64,000 nucleotides of DNA, taken from positions 146,630,545 to 146,694,544 of the forward strand of contig NC_061114.1 of NCBI RefSeq assembly GCF_002878395.1, written 5' to 3'. Below are positions 23,083 through 35,900 of this stretch, piece by piece; within the stretch, counting starts at the first letter, position 1; each line of letters opens with the position of its first letter. The notes under the pieces were generated by a model. The model saw nothing but the letters and a program-made list of their open reading frames with translations. It had not been told where the DNA came from and did not search any database. Origin of the DNA: Capsicum annuum. Its lineage: Eukaryota > Streptophyta > Magnoliopsida > Solanales > Solanaceae. The translations under genes were made by a program, and so were the position numbers.

Positions 23083-24309
23083 CAAAACCTCAAGTAAACA
23101 ACTTTGGATGCCATTCTGACATTCTCAACATCTCTAAAACATTAATTTTAGGCTAAGGGACCCTTGGTTTGGGTCTCGAGGCTTCCACATTCATTGTAGG
23201 CAATTGAATGGAAATTGGTAAAAATGGTTCTTAGGGTATGGTCCCTACTTCTTATTGAAATGACCATAGATAGAAATTTTGATGGCACCATTAAGTCTAG
23301 AATATCAAATTTGGTATGGTAGCATAGCATATTTACCTTCACTGTATTTTGAACCAATTTTAAGCACCCAATCATAATTCGTTAGGACTAGCTAAACTTA
23401 GCTAGTGCCATGTATTTAGAGGAGTCTTTGAATCAACTAGGGATTACTTAAGTTATGAAAACTTCACTAGTACTGGACTACTTTAGTGGGCCCGGCTAGC
23501 TTGACCTGGCTGCTTTAGCAGCCTTTAGGTTTTTTAGAGGTAACCGCTGAAGCAACCCTTGACCATTTTGGCAGACTAGGACGGCTGGAGCTGGGACACT
23601 TTATCGGCCCTTTGGCACTTAAACTGTGAATGCTTAAGTGATTACTTAATCGTTTAAGCGACCATCAATGGTGTTATATATATTTTTATTCCTTTTACTA
23701 TCCAATAATTTTATATAAGTGTATCCACCGTTAGAGACCTCCATAAGCTCAAAAATTATGTAGGAATCAATTATTTAAGATTGGGATTAGTGGTTAAATG
23801 CAATGGTGATCCCGATACCTTCAAATTCCTATAATATTTCTTTTAGTTTCTCTCTTAATTCTCCATTTTAATTATTCCTACTGGGGTTATTATTGGGACC
23901 AATTCAGGCATATTTTAAGCTTGAATTTGGCTACAGTTTTATGGCGTTTGATCCTTTAGCTACATGGGATGCTATGATGATTTTAGTTTGACAATTTTGT
24001 AAGAGGGCCCTATGTAAGACCCTGTAGTGGGCTCTACTACCCTTTTAGCTAGTATACCTAGCTTAAAAATTCTTTAGCTTTAGTTAGACCTGTGAGTACC
24101 AGCTTATGCTATTACCTAGAATTGGGTTTACCCTAAACTTGATTTTTAGCCTATTTTCCCTCATTTCCCTCTGGTAGAGTAGTATTTAACCAAGACTGCT
24201 CTTCTTTAACCTAGTAATTGGAGACTCACCTTAGTTTAGTAGACTTACCTCCCTAAGATTGGTATTTATGACCTTATGGTCTTGAAATAGGCTTACAAAC
24301 CTTGGAGTT
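23083..24309. repeat. Old LTR debris, partly of the 4.2-kb LTR family
   Basis: Positions 23140-23390 match the early part of the 4.2-kb LTRs (25620-25860 and 33190-33425), for example GGGACCCTTGG and CAAATTTGGTATGGTAG. The rest, 23400-24309, has no clear partner in this window apart from a stretch near 24010 that starts like an LTR (TGTAAGACCCTGTAG). No gene seen. Confidence 0.6.
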
Positions 24310-24568
24310 TGTTCGACCCCAAAAGTTTTATGATTTAAATTTGGTACTTTCTATGTTTTTTATGGTGATTTCAAGGTTGACTTATGATATGGGATGATAG
24401 TGGGACCATTAGAAAGTGTTTTGGAAATTTTGGAATGTATTTTGGAATATTTTGGGACTCCAAAATAGTAAGGGTCCACATTAAGGGTGTGCCATGGAGG
24501 ACAAACATACCCTTACCTAAAAAGAGTGAAGGTTGCGATAGAGCATGATACACTTATATCATTTTGCG

Positions 24569-24614
24569 ATAAGGGCATGCCACACTCTTGGAGTGGCGTG
24601 ATAAGGGCATGCCA
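24569..24614. repeat. Paired ATAAGGGCATGCCA motif, 32-bp period
   Basis: The 14-base word occurs at 24569-24582 and 24601-24614. The sister LTR keeps the same pair with the same 32-bp spacing, in reverse, at 53473-53486 and 53505-53518. Confidence 0.8.
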
Positions 24615-25449
24615 TGCTCAGGGTGCAGAAATGCCATTTTTATTTGAGCTTGGGGTCGAGGGATTTTTTGTATTTTTCCTATTAAATGACTTCCTTAAGG
24701 TATTAAATGTAAAACCCACCCTCATAACTTAGATTAAAGTGATCCCACTCCCCCAAAACTCTCAAGAACACAAAAGTAGAAGCTTTTCATAAAAATTTAA
24801 GTTTCTCTCAAGAAATTCCAAAATTTTAGGTATGTGGGGTTTGAACAAGGATAATATTTTATCCTTTTCCCAAAATATTTGATTTTGCAATTTGATTAAT
24901 GGCATTTTTTATAGGGGTAATACCAATTTTTCATATTTTTGACATTATGAAATTTTCACGTGATTTAAAGTTTAGTTTGCACAAGAATATACCCTTAATT
25001 ATGATTTTACGTACATACTTGCCATTATGAGATGAATCTCAAAGTTTTTACATGAATTTTTATGGGTTGATAAATGTATATGAGTTTTAACATGATTTAC
25101 ATAGTTCGTAAACAAGAGCATATGAATTTACAAGGATCTACTCGATTTACAAGAAAGTTTATACTTACCATTTTAGAATTTAAATTGTTATAGTATGATT
25201 CAAAATTCAACTATGATCTTGATCATAGATATGTCATGAGATAAATTCCTTTATGAGTATGATTTAAATAAGAGAAGCATAGTTGTTTTTAGTTTATAAA
25301 CTCATAGGTTTTTTTTAAAGTGAATTTCATTAGTATGAGCATACAGTTTATATAAATTTTGGGAGCAGTAATTAGAATTGAGAGGGTAATGTGAGTTCAG
25401 CACAGTCTATTTCTCAGAAACTATGTACCATCGTAGGTTTATGAGCCTG

Positions 25450-25454
25450 GCCAG
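25450..25454. repeat. Left target-site duplication GCCAG of element 6
   Basis: GCCAG precedes the LTR start TGTAATGACT. GCTAG follows the last LTR fragment at 37850-37854, one transition apart. Confidence 0.75.
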
Positions 25455-28400
25455 TGTAATGACTCTCTAGGTCATTTACTTAATTTGCATGTATTTTTGG
25501 CATTTTGAGCCATTTCACAGTGGCTACAGGTCATTTATGACTTGCTAAAACATTTGGTTCTGTGATTAGACAGTTCGTTTGGATTTTAGGCTCATATCTC
25601 TATTTTCGAGCTTTCACTATTTAAGATTTGTTAACCTAGTAGATGACCTTAAGGTCCTGAGGCTTCTAGACTCATTTTGGGCTATTGGGTGTATTATGCA
25701 AAAAATGAAACTATAGGTGTGGGCTCCACATGTAGTCAAAATCATTCTGATTGAAAGTTTAGATGGTACTATTGAGCCTAAAATGTCAAATTTGGTATGG
25801 TAGCATATTATGTTTGGGCGCACGGGGTTCTGTATGAATCCCAAACACCCAATCAAAGTCCGTTCTAGAGTTAGAAAAATTTTGTACAGGTTACTGGTGT
25901 ACTCGCAATTGCGATAGCACTAAATTGCGATTGTGATAGCCATAATTTTGATCTCCAAGTGAGTTTTATGCAAAATCGCGATTCAAAAGGAAAAATCACA
26001 ATCATCCTATGTGTTTTCTTCTTTTTCCAAGAATCCAATTCGTGAAGGGTAAATTGCAATCACCATATGCATTTCACCCTTTGTAGGTAGTGATCACAAT
26101 TTCAGGGTCACAATCCCGACTCTTGAACATATATTTAATCCTCTTCTCCAGCTCAATTTTTCATCACTCTTTCCACTATTTTTACACCATTTTTAGAGCT
26201 TAAATAAAGTAAAAGAGTGGGAAATCATCCAAATAAGCTAAGGCAATCTAGCCTAATCCTTTTTGGTCATTTTCCACTCATTTTTCCTTTGATTTCCACC
26301 CAAATTCTTGGTAAATTCTTAAAAATTATGGCTTTAAATTCCTAAAATTTAAAGCGTTGATTTGAGACCAAAATTGTACTATATTTTTACTCAAATTTTG
26401 ATCACAACTTCCTTGTCCTTCAAGGGACCTTGTGATGGATTCAATTTTAGATTCCATTTACGAGCCCCGTGGGCCCGTTCCTAACCCAAAATTTTACCCA
26501 ACCAATTATATGGAAATATGGGTCTTGTTTGACTCCTAATGATGCATCGATTATGATTTTTATAGTGTAGCAACATTCCAAGATCATGGAGTGAAGATGG
26601 ATGTTTGTGGACGATTCAAGGATTTATTGTTCAGTTTTGAGGTAGGCTTCTATCTACTCTTCTTCACAAGATGATGTATTTTATATACTATATGTAAATG
26701 AGAATGTTAAGATTGATCTTCAGTAAAACACTGTGACTTAACCTATTCTACTAAAATTGAGGATTAGATGGGTGAATTAACCCATAAGGTGAAATGATTA
26801 TTAACTTCTATAATTCTATTACCTTCTTTATAGATAGAGCTAGTTCATGGAAATTTTATGATGATATTCTAGATATGAAATGAGATTTAGGTATTCAAAG
26901 CATAGATAGTTTGCTTGACCTTATTTGGACTATTTAGGCTACTGTGAAATCGTATATTATGAGTAAATGGCTTTGTTGCTCATGTCTTAGGTGAATTTAG
27001 CATTGTGGATCATTTTTGTAAGAGAATTGCCTTAGTTGTTACAATTTAGGAGAAATTGCTTTAGTTGCTCATGCTTTAGGTGTAATTTCAATCATAGGGC
27101 TAATTATGGCTTACTTATCATCTAGGAGTGTTGTGGATGCCTTAACCTAGACTTAGATGGAAATTGCCTAAATATGGATTTAGAGAATTAGAAGTGGGTT
27201 CCTCCGACCCACCTTAGGCCAAGACTCATGTTATCCTTTATTGGCTTATTTATGTATGTTAGACATAGTTGAGACTAATGAGCCTTTAGTATAAGATTAG
27301 TTCGTGAATCAATGAATGATGATGGTTCTTATTAAATTTTGGCATATGCCCCGTAGATATAATACACCTCATAAATATGATTTGCCATATAGATATGGGA
27401 TGGCTTATAGGTATGGATATTGATATAGATTTTGGATATGCTTAATCTTATATCTTATTGATGTTAGTCTTGATATAGATTTTGAATATGGCTAAGATTA
27501 TAACATATGATTATGTCGAGTATACATTTGAGCCTCAGTCGTGATTATTATACTGTAGTTATTTTGGACACATTATTAGGCCTATTGCCATGTTCATGAT
27601 ATTAGATGGTTTGGTGTTGGGAAGTATTCTATTCTTTCAAAAGAAATGGTCATAGTTTATCTGTATATTGATGCTTATGATTTCCTTATTTGAATACTGG
27701 TGATGAAATGCATAGACTTAGTACATTCATGATCACTAAATATGGTAAATGGTATGATTCTACCTAAAATATGATTGTACTATGTTTTTCCTAAAGAAGG
27801 GATAAAGCCCTCTTTTCACCTTAAAAATAGATTACTTCATAATGGGAATAGTACAATCTTAATGGATGACTTATGTGCATTGAGATTGACAATAGTGATT
27901 TAAAGATTTGGCTGAGGTAAATTCTAGTCCATAGCTTTACTACTACCATTTCTTTGGTTGAGAAAGATCCAACCCTTTCTATATTCCAATGATGATTTAG
28001 TCCCAAAGTACCTTGATAAATGGATTTATGAAGTTATACTCTTTTGGCCACGATTTTAGCCATGTAGTTATATACATATGTAAATCTTGTATTGAATACA
28101 TAGTCAATGGATTATGGATTGATATATACATACCAGTTCAGGTCCGGTGATTGATGATTATATTGATGATATGAGTTTTATGTTAAGTTTGGTGGGTGAT
28201 AATTATGATATTGAGGATATTGATTATAATATTAATGTTATATATATATATATATATAAATCTGTTGGTTTAAGTCCAGATATTGATTATAAAATTAATA
28301 ATAATATAGTGGTTAACATATTATGGATTCACCTGACATTTTCATAAATTTTTATTGCCTATCACCAGTATGCGCTTATATCTGTTAGCTATATGGGGGG

Positions 28401-29661
28401 GTCCATAGGTGTAGGTATGAGTGCTGCTTGTAGTATATTGCATGGAGCTTATATATCTTAGCCTTATGAGGGGTTGTACAGGTATGGGCTCAAACTGTTG
28501 TTTACCTAAGTGTTGGTTGAACCATCTTAGCCTATGTGTGGGGATTTATAAAAGAATTGAGTACGTATTATTTTCCTGGACTAGATGATTACTCACATTA
28601 TTGTTGCTACTGTTATTATTATCATGATCTTTGTTATGTCTAGATTATGGTAGCCTGGTTAATGATCTGGTATCGATATTTGAGGTCTAATTCTAACTAT
28701 TTTATCTTATGGTTATATTATAATGCATTATTATCTCATGAATAGACGTATGGATTAGAAACCCTGATGATGTAAGCACTAGCTTCTACTATGATTATGA
28801 GGCCTTAAGGTGCTAGTGTGATGACTTAGGCTGTATCATGAGTTGACCTGGTTTTTATATATATATATACATCTATATACAAGTAGCTATGGTATTATCG
28901 TATACCCATTTCTTTTTTTATTTATTTAGATTGTATATTCATTTCTTGGCATTGTATACTATTATATATCCTTTTTCACCAATTATTCTTTATATTGGTC
29001 AATAATATACGATATAGTATTGAGGTTCCTGAGCATGGAAAGAATGGGATAGTTTATCCTTACACCTTTTTAGCCTTATTGTCTTAGTTTTTTTGAAATG
29101 GATTAGATAGTTTATCCATTTTATCTCATTGGCTTTATTTTACAGTTACTGGATATTTAGGTGTATTTTATATTTTTGGTTACATGTTATGTATATTTTC
29201 ATTATCTTTGGAGCTCAACAGATAGTTGCCTACTGACTACAACGTGTTGGTACTCATACTGTACTTATGTAACCTGCAGATCATAGAATGGATTATCATC
29301 GTTGTTATGTGCATTGCATAGAACTGTTATGAGTCAGAGACATAGTATAAACTCCTGTTATTTGGAGTATTATTTTCCTTCTTCTTATGTAATAGACTAT
29401 TCTCTATGGTGCATTCAGAGATGGGCTGTATCAGTATATTTATTGTACTTCACTTGTAATCTTGTTTATTAAAAGCTCTTCCATTGATTCTGCCAAGTTT
29501 TAGGATTATGTTATGAATGTTAGTCTTTTATTTCATCTATTTTACATTCTTTCCTTTATTCTTTTAGTAGTTTATAGTAGCAGTTTCAGACTACAAGATT
29601 GGCTTGTCTACTGGTGGTCGATAGTAGGCGCCATCATGACTTGAGAAATTAGGTCATGAAA
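25455..29661 (+). repeat. LTR 1 of element 6 (4.2 kb)
   Basis: It starts TGTAATGACTCTCTAGGTC and ends before the primer-like TTAGTATCAGATCC. Its length is 4,207 bp against 4,204 bp for LTR 2 (32982-37185), and the two align end to end. In one hand-aligned 81-base stretch (around 26570 against 34065) I counted 17 differences, mostly transitions, so the pair is old. Near 25900-26130 there are repeated TTGCGAT/ATCGCGATT words. TA microsatellites are at 28235-28258 and 28855-28880. Confidence 0.92.
28235..28258. repeat. TA microsatellite in LTR 1
   Basis: An (AT)n run sits at the LTR position where LTR 2 has its own run at 35765-35785, so the tract predates or recurred after LTR duplication. Confidence 0.85.
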
Positions 29662-29663
29662 AA

Positions 29664-29677
29664 TTAGTATCAGATCC
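29664..29677 (+). other. Decayed primer-binding site of element 6
   Basis: TTAGTATCAGATCC, two changes from the Met-tRNA complement TTGGTATCAGAGCC, is 2 bases after the LTR. The same site after LTR 2 (37188-37201) reads TTGGTATTAGATCC. Confidence 0.75.
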
Positions 29678-29726
29678 TAGGTTCATTGGTGTATTGGTAC
29701 AAGATCTAAATTTCTAATAGAGTCCC

Positions 29727-30660
29727 ATGGATCAGTGGGAGACGTCCATTACTTATCTTCAGAAGGCTATAGGACATTCTTAGGAAATTTTATTCTTGGA
29801 TTCTTATCATGTTTCTGTATTTCAATGAGCCTCAAGTATATTTATTGACTTTATTTTGTTCCAGATGAGCGATGCGAGGTTTTCGATAATGTGGATAGTA
29901 CTTTGTCACATATTTCTAGAGCTTCAGTACAACATCAGACTAGGGAAATAGAGATAGATGTCGGAGATCTTCATCTTTGGTCATCGGATTTGGGGCTAAC
30001 CCAAGTTCTAGTAGAGTTTGCGACTGCTTTAGCTTTTTTATATTCAGGTTATCAAGTAACTTTCATGATAGAGTTAGATTTGTTGGTGTTCAACAGGTTT
30101 TCTTGTCAGTTTTAGAGTATGTATTGGGTTTCTTGAGTGGGCCAGGCATATTTCTATACTCTATCCTTTAGAGGAGAACATAATGAATGGATTTATTAGA
30201 GAATTAGCATTGTCACTCTATTTAGCATTGGACCACTTGTAGCATAATCACATTAGAGCCATAGAGGGAGCATGTGTTGAGACTTATAGAGATAACGGTA
30301 AGAGGCTATTTAATCAGTATAATGTTACTGGTATTCCATTTGGGTGTGAGGATCCTTCTGTTGGAGGTCAACTTTACTTTTAGCCTATTGAATTTGTACA
30401 AGTAATATATTAGGTTATGGGTGACTCTTAAGTTAGTCATCATGGTTATAGTGGGTAGAGTTCTCATCAGACTTTATAAAGTTTTTGATATGGGTCTTCA
30501 GGCCATGGAAACCATTCTAGATTAAGAGGGGCAGTATCTCAGAGTATTCTAGGATCTTGTTTTAGTTGTGGGAGATGGGTCACTGGTCTAGGGAGTGTCC
30601 CCGGTATGATATTATTGGCCATTCAGCCCATTTAGATCAGTCTTATAGTGTTGTGGCACC
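29727..30660 (+). pseudogene. gag remnant of element 6
   Basis: Pieces of gag in different frames follow the primer site. There is an EEEHNEW-type segment at 30172-30190, where capsid C-termini of this lineage carry EEERVxxF. A CCHC knuckle at 30558-30598 reads C-F-S-C-G then, one frame over, E-M-G-H-W-S-R-E-C. The spacing is 41 rather than 42 bases, so one base has been lost inside the knuckle. The copy is dead. Recognition rests mainly on the knuckle and on its similarity in position to the gag at 48900-50135. Confidence 0.65.
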
Positions 30661-32981
30661 CTCAGTTAGAGATAGTGTGCTTAGCACTTTGGTTGATGAT
30701 TCAGTCGATCAGTCTGAGTTTGGACCCATATAGATTTGTTCTTTCTCTTGCATGTTAGACATGTAACTTTGAATTCCACCATGATAGGTGCACTTTTATA
30801 TCCTTCCTATAGCCTTTATTTATGTGTATTGGGGTTATAGCACCCATCGATGATTATATGCCTTGATAAACTCATATTGGTTATTATTTGCCTTGTTATA
30901 CAGTTCATAATTATATGACTACCCCATAGATGATTTCTTTTAGTAGTTGATGGGGTAGATATTTATTGATATTATCCTCTATGGGTGTAGCATTTGGGTT
31001 TGAGTCCTATTTCCCATGGCATATTAGCCTTATTATGGACCTAGAGAGGTACTTGCTATTGATTTTTATTTTTGGTACCACCTATTCCCTTAAATTTATG
31101 TTTTTATTGTTGTTGTTACTATTGTTATTTTTTGATTTAATTGATCCTTCCTTGGTAGATGACTTGACTGTTATTATCTAGTTAGAAACCTATTTCTCAT
31201 AGTTCTTATTTATTGCTTGGGCAGCTAGTTTAGTTGGAGGATTTTTCTCTCTTATAGAGAGGTAAGGTTAGTTGTTTTCCTGTTTTGTTGGTTGTTCTAG
31301 ACCAATTTTTGAATAAATTATGGCATCAAAGGTAATTTGAACTTCTGTTGATCTATTATGGTTCTAGAGTTAGCAATTTGGTTATATTTCTAATTCTTGA
31401 GTTTAGGCTTATTGATTTGCCTTTTTGGCTTGCGAAGGTTTTTACATTGGTTATTCCTCTCTATGAAATGATTTTTAAGGTTGACCAGCATGGGGTTTGT
31501 TCTTTTGATTTGGCTAGTTCATCGCTTAATAGTAGTTTTGATGCTGATATCAGGGAATACTAGATTCATCTTCTTAGTTTGATCTAGGTATTGGTATAGA
31601 GTTGGATACTTCATTCTTGTAGTGATGTGTTTCTTATTCTAGTGGAGTTAAGAAAGTTAGAAATAAGTGATCTTTCCTGTGACCGCTTCTTAAGTTAGCA
31701 AATTGTAAATTATTTATCTTGAGTTGCTTGTCTTTTCGGCTGGTGTTTATCCTCTATTGTGATTTTACTCTTCAGCTACGTTTAGATTTTTGCTTGATAT
31801 AGTTTAGTAAGGATATGTCAGATTTGGATACTAATGTTGGTTTGAGTATTTGAGTTTAGTTTAGACTTATTGGATAAATTTTAGATTTGACGCATTTTGG
31901 AATGGTGGTTTGGAATTTATAATAAATTTAGAGTATGCATGTCTGCCCGTCTTTAGGTTTGGTTTTGGAATTTGAGATGAGCGACTTAGCCTTGATGTTG
32001 AGATTTCAGCTTGGAGTTGTAGAGCATAAGTGCAACCTTTATCTCAGATTTGTCTCAGCTAGGATTCCATCTATGGGCTGGCTGAGCGTACTCCATGGTT
32101 ACCTATTTGGTCTTCTTGAGTTCGGATGGTTTATGGTTGATAGGTGCTCAAATAATAGTCCATGGACGCGGTATTGGTTTCTTAAACTTTGAATTTGGGT
32201 TTTCAATTTTTGTTGAGATTTTGGATGATATACTCAACGGGAGTGGTATACTTAAGTTAGATTCAACTTGGTTTTATTCTCGTTTGATGAAACATCCTGG
32301 AGTGGATCATTTAGTAATGATTAGTTATGCTTTGTACTCCTAAAATTCAGTTTTGACTATCCTTCTAACCATTTGTAGCATTGGGATAGATTGGATTCCT
32401 TAGTTATCTCCATTTGTGTGCCTAGGTAATGCCTTATGGACTTATTCTCATGTTTTCCATATGGATTCTCAATGGATCAGCTTCAGTTCCTTGAGTTCTG
32501 GGTGCTGAGATTGTGCGAATAGGACTTGGGTGACTTTCTACTTGGTTTAGAGTGTTAGTAGGTTTGCAAGGGCAAAAGAAGGTTATATATGTACTGGGAG
32601 TTAGTTACATGACTCGTGCATTGGTTTGCCTTTGTCTTGGATGAGCTTTTATGGGATTGTGTGTTATCAGGGTGTAGTTGTTCAAATTTTGATGCATCAA
32701 CCTTCCTCATTTCAGTTAAAGCCATTTGGTTGTCAAGGTGGAGTTTTGGTTGTTTGAGAAGTAAAGTGAGGAAGTCAGCTAAAAAGGGATTCATGTGGCG
32801 AAGTCTTTTAGAAGTGTTTTCTCGTCTTGGAAGTTATCTAGGAAGTCATTCTTGGAGATGCGTGCCCAATACCTCACCCTTTTGAGCTTTTGATGGTGCC
32901 CAATACCCCACCCTTTTGAGCTTTTGATGATCTTTCTATCCATTCAATTTTGCAGATGAAAGTTATTTTAGTAGTAGATAT
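30661..32981 (+). other. Unassigned internal region of element 6
   Basis: 2.3 kb between the gag remnant and LTR 2. I could not find the expected protease, YxDD RT motif, RNase H or integrase blocks on either strand. Short plus-strand frames (30966-31181, 31348-31563, 31935-32192, 32095-32343) are Phe/Leu/Trp-rich with no motif. Just before LTR 2 is a 34-bp tandem duplication. This may be pol decayed beyond recognition or a non-coding interior as in LARD-type elements. Confidence 0.6.
32864..32931. repeat. 34-bp tandem duplication near the 3' end of element 6 interior
   Basis: Units 32864-32897 and 32898-32931 both read GCCCAATACC.CACCCTTTTG and onward, with two mismatches. Confidence 0.93.
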
Positions 32982-35900
32982 TGTAATGACCCTCCAGGTC
33001 ATTTCCTTGATTTGCGTGCATTTTGGCATTTTGAGACTTCTCAACTTGCCGAAATTGTTGATTTTGTGATCGAACAATTCATTTTAGGATCATTTCCCTT
33101 TTTTTAAGCTTTCGCTATTTAAGATTTGGTATTAGACCAAAACTCCTAGTAGATGACCTCCGATGAGAATTTTGACCGTGCCATCAGCTCTGAAATAACA
33201 ATTTTAGGCTAGGGGGACCCTTGGTTCAAGTCCTGAGACTTCCAAACTTATTTTAGGATATTGGACAGATTATACAAAAATTGGAACTATCGGTATGGGC
33301 CCCACATGTAGTCAAAACGATCTCGAATGAAAGTTTCGATCATCTCATTGAGTCTGAAATGTCAAATTTGGTATGGTAGAATATTATTTTTATGCTCACA
33401 GGGTTCTAAACGAATCCCGAACACTAGGTCAATTGAAAAATATGGTGTAAGTTGCTGGTGCAATCACGATAGCCATAAATCACGATATCCAAATGAGTTT
33501 TAAGTAGAATCATGATCACCCTATGCATTTTCTTATTTTTACCAAAAATCACTATTGCGAAGGGTAAATTACGATCAACTTATGCATTTTACCCTTTGTA
33601 GGCCACGATTATAGATCAGAGTCGTTATCGCGACTCCTGACCCAATATTTAATCCCCTTCTTCAACCCAATTTTCCAACACTCTTTCCACAATTTTTTTT
33701 TAGAGCTCAAACAAAGTAAAAAAGTGGGAAATCATCCAGTTAAGCTAAGGTAAGCTAGCCTAGTCCTTTTCATCCATATCCCATTGATTTTCCCTTTGAT
33801 TTCCACCCAAATTCATGGTAAATTATTTGAAATTGGGCTTTAAATTCCTAAACTTTAAAGGTTGATTTGAGATCTAAATTGTACTTCGCTTGCTCATCTT
33901 TTGAGTACAACTTCCTTGTCCTTCAAGGGACCCTATGACGAGTTCAATTTTGGATTCTATTACAGGCCCCACGGACCCATTCTTGACTTGCAATTCGACC
34001 TAACCCATTATATGGAAATGTGGGTCTCGTTTGAATCCTAATGACGTATAGATTACAATTTTGATAGCATGACAGCATTCAAAGATTGTGGAGTAAAAAT
34101 AAATGTTTGTGGACGATTCAAAGATTTATGGTTCGGCTTTGAGGTAGGCTTCTATCTACTCATCTTCATAAGAGATATGTTTTATATATTGTATGTAAAT
34201 GAGAATTTTAAGATTGATTATGGGTAGACCACCATGACTTAGCCTAGTATATTAAAGTTGAGGATTAGATGGGCGAACTGACCTGTAAGGTGAAATACTT
34301 ATTATACTTCCATAATCCTATGTTCTTCCTTATAGATAGAGCTAATTTATGGCATGATTATGATGTTATTCTAGATATGAAATGAGATTTAGCTTTAGAT
34401 ATAATAGACAGTATGATTGACCTGATTTGGACCATTTAGGATACCATGAAATTGTAAATTAGGAGTAATTGGCTTAGTTACTCATGCCTTAGGGGAATTT
34501 GGCATCGTTGCTCATGTTTGGAAGAAAATTGCCTTAGTTGTTACTATTTAGGAAAAGTTTCTTTAGTTGCTCATGTTTTAGAAGTAATTGTTATCGTATG
34601 GTTAATCATGGCTTACTTACTATCTAGGAGTGTATGTGGATGCCTTAGCCTAGTCTTAGGTGGAAATTGCCTAAATATGGATTTCGAGGTTTAGAAGTGG
34701 GTTCCTCTAGTCCACCTTACGCTAAGACTTATGTTAGACCTTGTGGACTTATTTACACATGTTAGACATGGTTGAGATTACTGAGCCTCTATTATGAGAT
34801 AACTACATGACTCGATGAATAGTGATGGTTTTTCCTGGATTATGATATATGGCCTACAGATATGATACACCTCATAGATGTGATTTGGCATATAGATATG
34901 AGATGGTTTATATGTATGGATATTGATATTGATTTTGAAGATGCTTAATGATATAGCTTATAGCTATGGTCTTGATATAAATTTTAGACGTGGCTAAGAA
35001 TATAACTTATGATTATGTTGGATATACATTTAGGCCTCAGACTGTGATTATATTTACTGTAGCTATTCTGGACACATTATTGGGCTCAAGGACTGTTCAT
35101 GATATTGAATGGCTTGGTTTTGGGAAGTATGCCCTCTTTATAATGGAAAAGGTTATAGTTTATTGACATATTGATGCTTATGATTTCCTTCTTTGAATGT
35201 ACCAGTGATGGCATGCATATATTTAGTACATTCATAATAACTAAATATGATAAATGGTACAATTCCAACTAAAATGTGATTTTACTACTATTTTTCATAA
35301 AAAAGTGGTTGTAGCGCACTTTTCACCTTAAAATGGATTACTTCATAACTGGTATCGTACAATCTTAAAGGATGACTTATATGTATTAAGATTGAGAATA
35401 TTGCTTTAATGATTTAGCCGAGGTAAATTCTAGTCCACTGCTTTACTACTATCATTTACTCTGGTCGAGACAGATTACGACCTTTTCTACATTTCTATGG
35501 TGATTTATTCCATAAGTACCCAAGGCAATGGATTTATGGATTTACACTCTTTTAGCCACAGTTTTAATCATGAAATTTTATACATATATATACATATATA
35601 AATCTTGCACTTAATGCATAGTCAATGGATTACGGTATTGGTACATATATATACATACCAACTCAAGTCCGACAATTGATGATGATATTGATGATATGAG
35701 TTCTTTATTAAGTCTGGCGGGTGATGATGATGATATTGATGACATTAATTATTATATTGATATTTTTTATATATATATATACACATACATCTACTAGTTT
35801 GAATATGGATATTGATTATAATGTTGATGATGAAATAGTGGTTAAGATATTATGCATTCACCTCGCATTCATTCATGCATGCACATTACCTATCACCAGT

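Larger units (their letters stand above)
24310..25454 (+). repeat. 5' LTR of element 5, left part
   Basis: It starts TGTTCGACCCCAAAAG and is the same family as the minus-strand LTR at 51614-53759. The LTR is split by the insertion at 25455 and resumes at 37855. The two parts add up to 2,158 bp, close to the 2,146 bp of the intact sister. It carries two 32-bp-spaced copies of ATAAGGGCATGCCA (24569, 24601). Confidence 0.88.

Noticed and set aside
35579..35785. AT-rich TATATA tracts as replication origin or matrix attachment
   Set aside because: They are microsatellites at shared positions in both 4.2-kb LTRs, with no further supporting signal.
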